A stretch of DNA of 64,000 nucleotides. Source: Tribonema minus (taxonomy: Eukaryota; Sar; Xanthophyceae; Tribonematales; Tribonemataceae). Every line of letters starts with the position of its first letter. Positions within the stretch are counted from its first letter, which is position 1. The translations under genes were made by a program, and so were the position numbers. Shown one piece after another: positions 1 through 12,881 of the stretch. The DNA is taken from NCBI GenBank assembly GCA_017506865.1, contig JAFCMP010000081.1:248001-312000 (forward strand), read 5' to 3'. The notes beneath the pieces were generated by a model. It saw only the letters and a list, made by a program, of their open reading frames with translations, was not told the origin of the DNA and did not search any database.

Positions 1-284
1 TGCTGGTGCAAGCCTCAGCGCTGAACTCCGCGGTTGCGTCCAGTGCACTAGCACCTTATAGCAGATGCAGTAGTCTAGAGTATGCTCGGGCAGCAGCCTG
101 GTGCCCATAGGTCTTGTACCGGCACCTCAGATAAAGCGCCACCAAGTGACAAGAGGGCAAGGCCAAGCGTGCAGGACTCACATTCTGAGTCTCTGAGCGA
201 TCAGCACATTGCAAGGCAGCCCATCACAGTGCTTGGACCCCCTCTCCCTACCCCCCACACACAGAGCTTGCATGCGCACCTGCA

Positions 285-345
285 TCACGCACACACCGGC
301 GCCAGCAGGTGCTTCGACAGGGGTCGCTGCGCCATGGCGTCGCGA
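285..345 (-). repeat. Degenerate copy of the 3' end of exon 929-504
   Basis: The stretch GCCAGCAGGTGCTTCGACAG and what follows resembles the last ~60 bases of the upstream exon (near 504-565), including its CAG|GTGC donor. It sits in the following intron about 200 bp downstream. The rest of 1-503 looks like intron with no exon I can support. Confidence 0.6.
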
Positions 346-503
346 CGGCGCCAAGGGCAAGACTCCAAGTCTGAGTCTCTAGACAACCACCGCGCATCCG
401 CGCACTGCAGAACGCCACACACAACTCAACACACAACTCAACACGAAATGCCCTGCTGTAATGCTCAACAGTGCTCAACTCGAGCCCCAGCTCATCAACG
501 CAC

Positions 504-962
504 CTGCGCCAGCAGGTGCTCCGAGAGGAGGCGCTGCACCATGGTTGCGGGCGTCGCGACGGCGCCGCCCGCCGCCGCCGCCGCGGCGACAGCCTCCGCG
601 AGCGTCGCCGGCGGCGCGTCCGGCGCGCCGCCGTACTTGCGCAGCGCGATGCGCAGCAGCGCCTCCAGGAGCTCGGACCGCATGAGCGCGCGGTCCTCGT
701 TGGCGACGGCGTCCGCGGAGGCCTTGTCGGACTCGACGTTGACGGCGATGAAGATCTTGCCGATCTCTTCGACGGTGCACGTCGCGCGGTCGGGGATGCC
801 CGCGTCCTGGCACATGCGGTTGTACGCGTTCTGCTGGATCGCGAACGCGCCGCGCCCCATCTGGTTGGAGATGACGCAGTAGTAGTCGAAGAGGCTCAGC
901 ATCATCTTGTAGTGGCGCGCGAAGACGACCTGGGGGGGGGGGGGGGGTTCGGGGGGGGGGGG

Positions 963-1002
<40 letters not shown>

Positions 1003-4000
1003 GCAGTGTCGTATCAGCGATTGTGTCGTGCGTTGATGCGGAGACGTGCATGAGCACATCGCTCTGGGCAATGCCGCCGCTGAACGAGTAAGTGCTGTGC
1101 CCCTCTCATCAAGAGTCATTGCAGATGCGCGGCAGCAGGTGTTGTGCTTGAGCACCTCCTGACGCCTGTCAGCGTTGCACGCGGCGACATCAAGCGCTGG
1201 TGCACTCTGGAGCGTTGTGCTTGTCATGAAGATGCTCAAGTGCCGGTCATTCGATCATCTTCAGCAGGGTAAGGTTCTGTGGTGAAGTTGCAGGCTCTGC
1301 ATTCGTCCATGACAGGGTAAGGATATGTTAGTTATGTGCCTTGATCTCCGCCAGCGCGTCGTCCAGCGACAGCAGCATGCATCATGCATCTTCGACTCTA
1401 CGGCAGCAGCACGCATCACGTAACTTCAACAAATGTGTGTACTTCAAGTAAGTGACATGCCTTGATCTCTGCCAGCGCGTCGGCCAGCGACAGCGCGCCC
1501 GCGGCGGCGCGCAGGTCATTCAACTTCAACCCTTCTACATACATACATACGTGTGCTCCGAGGAAGTGACATGTCTTCATTGCCGACAGCAGCACCCACC
1601 GCATGCTTCATGTAACTTCAACTCTTCTATGTGTACCTCAAGTACTTTCAAGTATGTGACGTGCCTTAATCTCCGCCAGCGCGTCGTCCAGCGACAGCGC
1701 GCCCGCGGCGACGCGCGGTTCATTAGACTTCAACTACCATATATCACTTCAAGTATGTGACGCACCTTGATCTCCGCCAGCGCGTCGTCCACCGACAGCA
1801 CGCCCCCGGCAACGCGCGGGTTATGCAACTCCAACAAACATATATCACTTCACGTATGTGACGCACCTTGATCTCCGCCAGCGCGTCATCCAGCGACAGC
1901 GCGCCCGCGGCGACGCGCGGGTCGGCGCGGTTTACCATGCGCCCCACGCGCTCCTCTTTGAGCATGCGCGCAAAGTCTGTTTCGGCAGCCTTGGTAACCA
2001 CGCGCGCCGTGTCCCAGAACGACTTGGACTCTGCCTCCTTGCGCCGCGCGGCAAAGATGCTCTGCGGAGCGGCGGGTGGCGGAGGCAGGTTCATGAGAGT
2101 CACGATTCATGGGTGGTGCCATGACTTTGTGATGAGACCACAAGAGTAGTTAGCACTGTCTTCCTTGCGAAGGGCGCGGCAACTGCGTGGTGGGAACTAG
2201 GTAGGGAGTGGGCTACACTACTGTAGAACGACTTGGACTCCGCCCTCTTGCGCCGGGCGGCAAAAATGCTCTGCGGAGGCGTTTTGAAGGCGCCGGAGCG
2301 AGTCGGGTTTATGAGAGTCACGAGTTCACAGTTCATGAATGGGCATCCTGACATTGTGGTGTGTCCGCACAAAGGTTGGAACTATCTTTTTCGCAAGGGC
2401 ATGGCAAGTGTGCGGTGTGACGCACAGCGAAGATGCTCTGCGGAGGCGTTTTTGAAGGCGCCGGAGCGAGTCAGGTTTATGAGAGTCACGATTCGTGGAT
2501 GGCGCCATAACATGTGCTGAGTTCATACAGTGATGCGAACTATCTTTCTCGCAAAGGGCGTCGGGTAGGGTTGGGGAAGATGCTCTGCGGAGCCGTGACG
2601 GCTGAGGCGCCGGAGTGAGCCGCCAGGTCATGAGAATTTGCGATTCATGGATTGCACCATGACAGTGTGATGAGTCTACGTAGTAGCTAGAACTGTCACG
2701 TGTGCAAAGGGCGTGGCGGCTGCGTGGTGTGGTGTGGGAATCAAGCAGGGTTTGGGGGCGACCTACATGATTCAGCTCCCAGCCGGAGTATAATGCACGC
2801 GCATTGTACCCATACCTGTCCAGGTGCAGCTCGCAGCCTGGCTCCTCGAGGTATGTATGCATTCACCTGCCTGAAGCAGCTCCCATCTGGACTCCTCCGG
2901 GTATGTCTACCTGATGCAGCTACCGGTATGTATACATATGACATACATACTTTGAAGTCCATGCATCCATACATGTACATGGTATATATGCACTCACTAC
3001 ATCGATACCTACCTGGTGCAGCTCCCAGCCGGACTCCTCCGGGCCGGACCCCGGCTCCTCGCCGGGCGGTGGCGGCGGAACCTGGTCCACCTTGACCACC
3101 AGGAAGCTGCGCGGCATGGCGCCAAACGCGCTGCAGCCGGGCCCGGGACACTCGCTCTGCATCTGAGGTTTTTCAGCAAATTTTCAATAGGTGTACAGGG
3201 GGAAGAGGGGGCCGGGAGGGGGGGGGCTGTGACAAGGTATGTATATGCGGTGCGGTGCATGGTCTCTGAGTGGCACGGTGAGTCCATGCGAGAGGATCAC
3301 GTGAATGGGCCTCGTTTCAGGTTCCATGCTGAACGTTTACTGTCGGGGTTTATAAACACACACGCTCGCAGCAATGAGGTGCATGCAAGTAGCGCGAGTC
3401 TTCGTTGGCAAGTCTCAAGCTGAAGTTCGAGTGAATTGTGGTTCGCCTCAGCCGAGTGACACAGTATGGTGCGCCTTGCCTAACCCTAACCCTAACCCTA
3501 AGCTCACACAGCGGTTGACAATGGCTGCAGACAACCAGGTTGCTGATGCCAGTTACCGCAGGAGCAGCACTGGCAGCGAGGTTTATGCACTTCAACTGCT
3601 ACTTGTGATGCACAGCATGGCTCCTTCAACTCAATGCCCTAGAAGTCAGAACGGGCACTGGCGCCGGGGGTTCATTGGCAACTCTGCAGACAACGCTTGG
3701 TAGGCAAATGTGAATCGCTTGGCTGGCCTCTTGACATGCGCTCTGCCAATCATCGAGGTCTTGTGGTCATCATGCAATGCGTTGCGCTGGGGATTTAGTG
3801 GGCAATTTTGGGGCCCACAAGCATATGACCAGCAACTGTGAATTGCTGGATTGTCCATTCCACGCGCCTTCTGCCACATATCAAGGTGTTGTTGTCATCA
3901 TGCAGTGCGAGGCAGCACACACCTGTCTACAGGCCACGCTGCAGAGATCAACATAGTGCTGTGAGGGACCCTCGCAGGGGGGGAGCGGCGGTAGATACAG

Positions 4001-6369
4001 TATGGAGGGGTTCTCGTCGTCCGAAGGGGGGGGCGGGGGGGGCAGGCGCCGCTGCAGAACGTGGTGCAGTTCTGCGGGCGCCCCTGGTCGCGGGTAGCTG
4101 CAGCACGCATGTGCAGAGAAGAAGTGAATGATGAAAGCGGAGGTGGTGACGGCTTTGCTGCAGGTGCAAGGTAGTTGTAAAGCGGTGCGCAGAAGTTGAC
4201 ATGCAGCGAGCCCTAGGGTTAGGGTCAAGGCCTGACCCTAGTCCTAACCGAGAACAGCACATGGGCGACAAACTGCAAATGCGCGTGTGCCGATCGATAA
4301 GCCAAGAGCGCCCAGCAATGCTGTCTGTTGCACCAGCAACATATTGCAAGCGCGAGTGTGTCGATCGATGAGCAGCGGGCGCCTGGCACTACTGTCTGTC
4401 GCGCCAGCACCAGCTGCGGCCAGCCTTAGCCAAGGGCTCAAAAGCTTTCTCAAGTACCGCGGCAAACGCGTCTCGCGAGCCTTCAACTTCAACTTCAACT
4501 TGCCTGCCGGGGTCCAGCGCGTCGCACGCCACCGCGCCGCGCCGGTACAGGTGGTAGCAGCGGCCGTCGGCGGCGACAAAGTGCTCGTACAGCGCCGCGC
4601 ACGTTGCCGCGCCCTCGCAGTGCTCAAACATGCCCATCCACCCCGCGCCTGCCGTCCTGTGCCCGGAGCCCCCGCTGCGCGCTAGCATGGGATCTCTGCC
4701 AAACACCACCTTGTGGTTCAGCGGGGGGTCCAGCACCAGCACCAGTTCATCGCCGCCGCCGATGCCGCCGTGAGTGCGCCCGCCGCCGCCGCCGCCGCTG
4801 CTGCGGCGACGCGCGCCGCCGCCGCCGAGCTGCGCGACGGTGGCGGGCCGCCGGTAGCAGCGCGCGACGCCGGGGTGCCAGCGGTTCTCGCCCTGCGGCG
4901 TGGGGTCAGAGCCGAGCCCCCCCCCGGGCCGATGCGGTGCGACCCGCGCAGCAGCGGCAGCGCTCCGCTGAGGGCGGCAGTGCTCGCCGGCGCAGTAATG
5001 GGTGACGTCGGCAGCGTCGCGCAGCTGGCGGAGCAGCTGCGGCGCTGGTTGACGGTGCTGCCGGCGGCGGCGGCGGCAGCGGCGGCAGCGGCGGAGGTGG
5101 TGCCGGAGAGACGGCCGTAGGAAGTAGTTGCGCGCGCGCGCGTGCGTGGCGGCGTGCTGTCACCTTCCTGTGATGGTGATGGGGGGGGGGCCAAGAGGGG
5201 GGTGCCGAAGGTGAGAGGCGCGGTGTGGTTTTGGTGTGCCTGACTAGGACAGTGCTGGTACATTGGATAGACCTGTACAGCTGTCGAGGTCTTCTGTTGC
5301 GTGTAATGTATGGGTAAATTTGCGAATATTTGGTGGCCTGCCAGTCGGGGTGTGGCTGACGCAGTGCATGCGTATGCGCAGCGGTCACCAGCGCAAGGGT
5401 TGGTGTGCAAGTCGGGTTCAGCAAGTGTCAGAGGACAACATCGCAGGCCATTCACATATGACACAAACACCTCCCCTGCACGTGGCACTGTGCGCGCAGC
5501 GCCACCGTCCAGACCACGCATCCTCTCTGGCCGCCGTATCATATCGTGCCCTAGCACACGCCAGCCTGCAGGTACCAGACTACTGTTGCACTGCTCAGCG
5601 CTTGCGCAGCGCACCGCAGCGCAGACACAAGAGGTGTTTGCTGACAAAGCCGGACTGCTCACCCAGAGACACGACACCGGCTGCGCGAGCCGGCGCTGCA
5701 CGTCAATGCGCTGCCGCCGCGTCCACGCGTTGCCCTTGCCGCCCTTCCCCCTCTCGGCGCCCCCCATTTCAGCAGCAGCGCCGCCGCCGCCGCCGCCGCT
5801 GCCGCCGCCGTTGCACGTGCGCCGCATGTGCTCGCGGAACATGACGCCGCGGCACTCCGGGCACCCCAGAAGATTGCACAGGACACCGGCGGCAAGCTGC
5901 GCCGCTGCCGCCGCACCCGCCGCCCCTGCTGCGTCCGGCACGGCTGGCACCGCGGGCACTGGCGATGGCGCGGAGGCCGCGGCACTGGCGGCGGAAGGAG
6001 AGGCGGCAGCAGCACAAGCGGCGCTGCTGCCACGGGCGCTAGCAGTGCTTGTGCCGGCCTCGGCAGCGGCACAGCCGTTGGCGAACGCAAGCAGCGGCGG
6101 CAGCGCGGCGCGGCACAGCGGCAGGCGGCACGCGGGCTCCGCGCTCAGGTTCAGCAGCGCGTGCAGGACGCGCAGCCGCAGAGCGGCGCTCACACCGCCG
6201 CGGCCGCTGCCGCCGCCACGGACGCCGTTGCTTCCGCTGCCGCCGCCGCTGCTGCCGCCGCGCCCGCTTCGAGCACCATGGCGCTCAGCGCCGCCTGCAC
6301 TGGACCTATGACCATCGCCGACACCGTGATCACCTCGAGGGCTCCAGGCGCCATTCCTTCCGCCGCCGC

Positions 6370-6435
<66 letters not shown>

Positions 6436-9400
6436 TTGTGGCGGCGGCACCGCCGGCGCTGAGAGCCGCAGGCGGAGCCGTGTTGGGGCGCGAGTGCGGC
6501 GCGGAGTCGCGCAGCAGGCGCGCCAGCGTGGCAAGCGCGCCGTTGGCCAGCAGCGTGAGGCGCGACTCGCAGCGCAGCGCTGCCCACGCGGCGCCGAAGG
6601 CGCCGATGGCGCGCAGCTCGGGCGCGTCGCTCGCCAGCAGCGCCGCGAACGTGTCGCACAGCGGCAGCGACGCCGCGGCGGCGCCGCCCTCCTGCGGCGA
6701 CAGCGGCGGCGGCGGCGTGAGGCAGCGGCACTCGGACTACACAGCGGCTCACTGCGGCGACTCGCCTCCTAGACCTTCACTACGTCAAGTCCGCATACAG
6801 CATCATCTTGTGAATGGTTCGTCTGAGCAACCGCATGGCTCATGCACCACATTCAGCCCCTTTCCAGTACCCTGGCTCACGTGCTGCTGTCACCCCCCCC
6901 GCCCCCCAGGCGTGAGGGCTTGCGAGTCGAAGTGGGCTCAGCATGAAATCACTTGAAGATGCGTTCATCAGACGCCTGAAGACTGCCACAACTGATCACA
7001 GCCGACACGCGAGCACAAAAAAGAAAAATCTCTGCAATCAGATCTTCAAGTGCACTCTTACCTGACCCAGGCACACCAGCAGGCCCCCCGCCAGCACGTT
7101 GAAGTACACGCTGCTCGCCGCCCCCGCTATGGACCCCAGCAGGGCCCCTCCCAGGTCCAGCTGCAGCGCGAGCACCCTCACATCGCTGAGCGCTGTCACG
7201 CGCAGCAGCGCGCCGGCGGCCAGCGTCTTGAGGTGCGCGTACGCTTTCTCGTCGGGAAACCCCAGGATGCCAATGAGCGCCTCTAGACCACCCTGTCGCG
7301 CGTGCGCAGGGATGGGGCGAATCGGAGGGCGCCGAGTGAGCGGCACATCGCAGAGTAAATCCTGGAGTTTGCAGCCCAAACATAACCAGAATCTAATTCT
7401 GAGCATAGGGTTGGGATGAGATGTGCATCGCGCCGGCACCGTCGCCTGAAGACGCTACGCGTGCGCGCTGCTTGCCGCGCTGCAAACCTCCGCAGGTGCA
7501 AGCAGTCGGCTGCGGTGCACGAGCCCTGAGACCTCGTACTGTCTCGATGCGCTGCGCGAAGACGAGCCGGCGCTTGCGTTGAGGAGCGCTGCCACATGCA
7601 GAGACGTGGCAGTCGCATCCTTTGTGCGCGGCGCAGCGGCTGGCTCTGCTGCAAGCAGCACGCGGTGCCAATGAGTGCTTTTCTAGCTATACTTCAAGTG
7701 TATACAGTCGTCAATGCTCGGTGACGCTCCTCACGCGTGCTGCTTGCCATGTTGCGCAGCGAAGCGTACTGCAGACCTACCACATCAGCATCAGGCGTGC
7801 ACACATGAAGGCGCTGACTAGGTGGCCTCTAGCCACAGTGCGAGAATGTACTGGTTTACCCAGCCTGAAGCCGAACCCTACCCCAAACTCACCCTTGACT
7901 TTATCCCTGAAATTTGGAGTTGATGTTGTGCCTTGTAGCTTCACCTCAGCCAACGCACTCATCATCCTGCACAAACACCGCGCTTATGCACAAGCCCGAG
8001 GTGACTGCTGCACTCGCCTCCCAACTTCAACTCTGGGCGGCGACGCACCTTGAGGGCCAGGCGCAGTGCGTGATTTGAGCCCTGAAATCTGGAACTGATG
8101 TTGAGCCTTGCAGCTTCAACTCCAGCCGACGCACTCAAGCACGAAAGCGGCCATGCACAAGCCCGAGATGAACACTGCAAGCGCCTCCCAACTTCAGATG
8201 CGCTGCACTCGTTTTTTAACTTCAACTCTGGGCGGCGATGCACCTTAAGGGCCAGGCGCACCGCGTTGTCGTCGTCGCACGCCAGCAGCCACAGCGCCGC
8301 CGCGGCCGCCTCCTTGAGCGGCAGCGCGGCATTGCTGCGGAGCAATGCCACCAGGCCGTCAACGCCCCAGAGGCGGCCGAGCTCAGCGCGATCGTGCCGA
8401 TTGCGCGCCAGCAGCCAGAGGCTCGTGCACGCGTAGCGCAGGACGGCAGGGCTGTTGAGCGTTGAGGGAGGGCGAGGCGGCAGCGGCGCGCGTACAATGG
8501 GGGCATACCGCTGATCAGTTGAGTGTTGCAAGAGCAGCAACCTGCTGCAGATATGCAGGCTGTCGGCGGGCATGCTAGGGTTAGGGTTGAAGCGACTGGC
8601 CCAGGCGCGTTTGTAGGGTTAGGGTTAGGGTTAGCCTGCTGAGGCACGAGCAGCCTGAGGCCTGTGCATAAGTACTATTAGCTCACCAAGAGTGCAGGCC
8701 TGTGCACATGGAGAGTTAGGCAACCCTAGGCGCAGTACCACAGCAGCTCTCTGGATTAGGGCTTGATCAACATCGCATGTGCGCACGGGGTTATGCTCTG
8801 GGAGACACGCTGCCGTGCGCCGTCCGGCCGCAGCAGCATTGCACGAGAGCGCTGCCGCTCTGGGCCTGGCTCCGTGCAACATGCCTGCCGCTGCGCACGT
8901 TGCGACACCATGCACCAGGGGCACTTTGCCGCGCGCACATAGAATACCGCGCCGCACACGTGTGCTTCGACCCCGACCCTCATTCTAAGGCGCAGGCCCC
9001 CTGTGACACGCCGCCGCCGCAACCACGTGCCGCGCACCTGCTGTGCTGCAGCGCCGCCACGGCGCCCTGCAGCTCCGCCTCGGCATGCGGCGGCGCCGCG
9101 CCGCCGCTGCTGCCGTCGCCGTCGCCCTCCCAGCACAGCAGCATGGCGCACGCAGCAGCGCTCGCCGCCAGCGCCGCCGCGGCGGGCCGCCGTACCGTTC
9201 CGAGAACGACGCTCTGCATGGCGGCCAGGCGCGCGCGGTGGCGAGCGCGTGCGGCGCCGCTCGCGTGCAGCATCTGCGCCGCAGCCGCCGCGGCGTGCGT
9301 GCGCACGGCAGCGGCGGCGGCTTCCGCTGCTGCCGCTGCTGCTGTGCTGGCGGCAGCGGCGGTGCAGGCGTCGCCGTCTGTAGCCGCTGCCGCGGCAAAG

Positions 9401-12193
9401 CCGGCTACTGCTTCATCAGGTGCGGGAGACGTCAGCGGCAGCAGCGGTCCGCGCTCTACGGTATCGAGCATGCTGTCGAGGAGTTGCGGGTGATCGGCCA
9501 TGGCTCTGCCGAGCGACGCGGAGGCGGTCGCGCACGCCGCCGCGGCGCATACGGTCGCCCACCTGTGGCGGTACCATTTGGTGCGTTGGGGGGGGGGGGG
9601 GGGGGGGGGGGTAACGGGGAGGAAGGGGGGGAGGGGGGGGAGGAGGAAGAGTGCGCTGCTCAGGGCCAGAGCTCGCAACCTTGGGAATTGTACATGTCGT
9701 GCGTGCTATGTCAGTGTCACGTGATGGAGCCGCTTAAGCGTGTGTGTCGAGTGCCCATCAGCACATGTTGCGCAGCAGTATGTGTGGTCAGGGTCTGCCC
9801 GGTTGGTTTGGTATGCGCAGCAGCTGAGCAAACTGTCCACCATCAACTATATAATGCAAATAGGTCCGCGTCCCCCAGCAAGTTGAGTTAAACTTCAGGC
9901 CACTCAGTCAGTCAGCCAGTGCTCACACTGTGCGGCGCCGGTGTCCGCATCAGTTGCGCAACAAGCAGCAGCTCTCACTAATGAAGTTACAGGTTAAGTT
10001 CAGCCCAGATTGATTGAAGTTGAAGTTGTTGCAAACCTTGCCACTCCGGCGTCCTCCGTGAGCTGCGCGACCAGCAGCAGCGGCTCCAGCCACGGCGGCA
10101 GGCAGTCCGCGCTGCAGCACGCAGCAGCACCCGCCGCCGCCGCCGCTCCCCCCGCGCGCCTGCTTTCTCGCAGCGCCGCGACGCAGCCGCAGCACGCCGC
10201 CGTCGCCTGCTTGTGCGAGTGGCAGAAGTTTACAAAATGTCCACGCATGTCAGAAGATGATGGTCGGCTGTAACACAACAACCACAGACGCAACAACATG
10301 GCTGACAGACACAATTGTGCAAACTGAGTCTGACTGCTTCAGAGTCACTTCTACTTGAAGCTGAGAACGTGGCAATATCAGCCCTCAGGCCACTGTCCCC
10401 TACGCTAGTGCGTCTTAAACAATCATCAGATGGTTTGTGCAGTGTCACAGTGAGTGTAACGCTCTATAATCCCGTTATGGTAGTTGAAGTTCAAGACTCA
10501 ACACTGAGTTGGCAAGGCGCAGCTACTGAATCCTCTTTTCAATACTGCAACAACCACATTGAGTCCAGCAGGTGCTTTGGTGAGGTTTAGATCTAGGGCT
10601 AGAATCAAGACCGCTCACCTGCTCAAGGATCTTGAGCGCGATGCCGGACGGCTTCCTGGCATTTCCCTGCCACCGCCGCACTTGCTGGGCTGCACCAGTG
10701 ACACCGCCACCCCAGCTGCTGCCGCTGCTGCTGCCGCCACCGCCGCTGAAACTGCCGCCGCTGCTACTGCCGCGACCGCTGCCGTCGCCGCCGCCGCCAG
10801 AGCTTCCGCCACCAGCATGGCCAGCTAATCCCAATTGGCCAGCTGCCCACGCGCACGTGGCAGCGGCAGCATGCAGCAGCGGCATAGCATCTGCAGCGCT
10901 CAGCAATGCCCTGTCTGCGTGCGTACGCACCGCCGCGTGCGCCGCAGCGGCGGCGGCGAGCAGCGCCGGCAGCGTCCGTGCGCTCAGCAGCAGCGCTGCG
11001 ATGCGCGCCGCGACTCCTGCGCGCGCGGCTGCGACGCGGCAGCCGCCGTGCGCGCACACCGCCAGCGCCAGCGCGCGCGCCGCCGCCTCCGCCGCCGCCG
11101 CGGACTCCGTCGCCAGCGCAAGGTCCGCGAGGCGCAGCAGCAGCGGCGGCGCCGCCGCGGCCTCGTCCTTGGCGCACTTCGAGCGCATCACCGCCGCCAG
11201 CGCGCCCAAGCAGTGCACCGGCAGCTGCGCGTCCAGCGCCTCCGCCGCTCCTGCCGCCGCCGCCGCCGCCGCTGCTGCGGCAGAAGTGCGCGCCGACGCC
11301 ACTGCTAGGAGCGGCAGGCGCTTTGCGTCCACTGGCGGCAGCGGCGGCGGCGGCGGCAGCAGCGGCAGGCGCGCGGCGAGCGCGAGGAGCTGCGCGGCGG
11401 CGCCCGCGGTGACGATGCGACTGCGCGTGTCGGCGGCGTCGCTCAGGCGCCACGCGAGGCGGCACGCCGCGGACGCGACGACGGCGCTGGCGCCGCCGAT
11501 GCAGCGCACGGCCGCCGCCAGCAGCGCGTCGAGCTGGCTGCGCGCGGAGAGCACGTCCAGATTGCCCGGCACCTGTCAGCGGCGGCAGCGAGGCTAGGGT
11601 TAGGGTCAGGGGCAGCGGTGCTCATGCTGTTGTACGTCCTTTCTCATCCGCCGTCGGGTCTGGAATGAGGGTGTCGCCAAGGCCACCTTCGACACTGCGT
11701 ACACATGTTGGGATGTGTGCATAAGCGCTGAGGCAAGCCCTGCTCTTAGGGTTAAGGTAGGGTAGTTGTGTGACGAGTGGAAGGCCGGACCGTCTTCAGC
11801 AGCCATTTGCATCACTCCGTCACGGATGGCAGCGCTGCCTTAAGTGTAAGGTTTGCATAAAACGGCGGCGGCATGCGACAACACGGCAGCAGTCTCAACC
11901 ACGTTTATCTACTTCAACAGCCGCCGCACACACACAGCAGCACAATCTGCATTTACACGCGCCGCGTTCAGCGCTGCCGCCCCCCCTCCTGAGTACTGCC
12001 ATATATTTGAGCGCTGCCCCGAGTCTCTTGCCTGCGCCAGCTCGAACAGCTGATTCAGCGCCAGCGCGACGGCGGCGGCGTCCTGCGGCTCTGCACGCGC
12101 AGCAACGCTCAGCGCCTCCAGCACGCCGCCGGCGACGAGCGCCACCCAGTGCGCGCGGCGCTCTGCGTGGCGTTCCGCAAAGGCGACGGCCGC
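504..12193 (-). CDS. Large armadillo-repeat protein, partial (12 exons seen)
   Basis: Exons: 12193-12032, 11572-10619, 10206-10037, 9562-9038, 8451-8244, 7292-7062, 6691-5663, 5057-4504, 4097-3923, 3162-3013, 2061-1867, 929-504. Every junction keeps phase and the total is exactly 1593 codons. The first seven exons code Ala/Leu-rich helical repeats of armadillo type (for example LKEAAAAALWLLACDDDNAV near 8310 and LRLRVLHALLNLSAEP near 6170), broken by Ala and Gly linkers. A ~24-glycine run lies at 6360-6434. The C-terminal half is different: GENRWHPGVARCYRRP, DPPLNHKVVFGRDP, then a helical region SKSFWDTARVV and a final exon with GKIFIAVNVE and EDRALMRSELLEALLRIALR. I do not recognise this tail by name. 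The exon ending at 504 stops at CAG|GTGCGT, so more exons lie outside the window; the 5' end is also unresolved. Introns after 12032 and 4504 appear to use GC donors. Armadillo scaffolds of this type often serve cilia, but that is inference. Confidence 0.8.
966..1001. repeat. (GCA)n microsatellite next to a poly-G tract
   Basis: About a dozen CAG/GCA triplets follow G runs at 931-964. On the coding (minus) strand this reads as a CTG repeat, then a C-homopolymer tract ending in CAG, the 3' splice site of the exon at 929. Confidence 0.8.
1336..1835 (-). repeat. Four partial copies of an exon 3' end with donor site
   Basis: The last ~65 bases of exon 2061-1867 plus its donor (minus strand: GAGATCAAG|GTGCGTCA) recur, diverged, at about 1767-1835, 1665-1730, 1454-1525 and 1336-1380. 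The shared core on the plus strand is CTTGATCTCCGCCAGCGCGT. Spacing is roughly 100-210 bp. The nearest copies are the most intact. Confidence 0.85.
2231..2630 (-). repeat. Three partial copies of an exon 5' end with acceptor
   Basis: The 5' edge of exon 2061-1867 and its acceptor (plus strand GATGCTCTGCGGAG) recur at about 2231-2330, 2425-2495 and 2575-2640, each followed by GGCGCCGGAG and a TCATGAGA-like tail. Together with the donor-side copies this makes one 195-bp exon flanked on both sides by its own fragments. Confidence 0.8.
2774..2945 (-). repeat. Copies of the 3' end of exon 3162-3013
   Basis: The motif CAGCTCCCAGCCGGACTCCT at the exon 3' end (near 3019-3040) recurs diverged at about 2774-2795, 2820-2855 and 2877-2915, each next to a GTATGT-like donor. 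These lie in the intron just after the exon. Confidence 0.65.
3480..3502. repeat. Interstitial (CCCTAA)3
   Basis: CTAACCCTAACCCTAACCCT in the armadillo gene's intron. Similar one- to four-unit runs lie near 30450, 45246, 48323, 51009 and 58427. Confidence 0.85.
6360..6434 (-). repeat. (GGC)n run coding polyglycine
   Basis: About 24 GCC/GGC triplets inside the armadillo gene's 1029-base exon. On the coding strand the frame reads glycine on both sides of the run and no frameshift is needed. Confidence 0.85.
8030..8065 (-). repeat. Copy of exon 8451-8244 3' end
   Basis: CACCTTGAGGGCCAGGCGCA at about 8047 matches CACCTTAAGGGCCAGGCGCA at the exon-intron junction (8241). The upstream intron words TGCACAAGCCCGAG and CTTCAACTCTGGGCGGCGA are duplicated with it, so a ~190-bp block spanning the junction was copied. 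Confidence 0.8.
8573..8634. repeat. Interstitial telomere-like TTAGGG units
   Basis: CTAGGGTTAGGGTT at 8575 and TAGGGTTAGGGTTAGGGTTA near 8614-8633, in an intron of the armadillo gene. Short and interrupted, not a telomere. Confidence 0.8.
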
Positions 12194-12881
12194 CTGCGCA
12201 GGTGTCAGCGAGGAGGCGCATTGTTCTTTTTGTCAGCAGAGAGGTGATGAGTGGTGAAAGGAATGGCGGTCGTTCACAAGAGAGGCGACGACTGATGAAA
12301 GGAATTGTTCGGAAGAGAGGTGGCGACTGGTGAAAGGAATTGCGGCGGCAACGGGCATGGCGCACTCTGACCCTTCGCACGAGCGGCGCGCTCGATCGGG
12401 GAAAGAAGCGCCCAAAGCGAGCTCAGCCGCACAGCGGTGTGCGTGTCCAACTGCTGGTGCTGCAACCAGCAGCGCGGGAGAGCAGACGCTGTAGCGATGG
12501 GGGAACGCTGCATGATGCGTCATGTTTGGAAACTGTAGCAGGCGATGCCACTGGTACTGACGGACTGGCGCGCCCCTGAGACGACAAATGAATCTTTTGA
12601 TGCGCTGCAGAGCGCAGGCGCGTCAACTGGTTCCCCTACGCGTGCACACTGCCTAGGCATGCAAGCTGCTGTGCATGTGTCGCACTCTAGCGTAGCTTTT
12701 GCATCCTCAGGCCTTGTATGTTGGTGTAGAGTTGCAACTGGAACATGCTGCATTTGACATGGTTGCAGCTGTCCATGCTGGTCCTGATGTCGTACGAGTT
12801 GGTGCAGGCTTTCCTCTTGATGTTGTCTCACTGACGAGTTTCTCGCAACCACCCACTATCAATTGCAGCGCGTAGTCTCAC

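Noticed and set aside
6190-6540. Apparent frameshift across the (GGC)n run in the armadillo gene
   Set aside because: Counting codons from 6691 to 5663 gives 343 exactly, and the glycine-rich frame is continuous, so no shift is needed.
5828-6772. Long plus-strand Ala/Arg-rich open frame
   Set aside because: Antisense shadow of the armadillo exon 6691-5663; GC-rich codons leave few stops on either strand.
9043-11597. Large plus-strand frames at 9043-9891 and 10632-11597
   Set aside because: Shadows of minus-strand armadillo exons whose phases close across splices.
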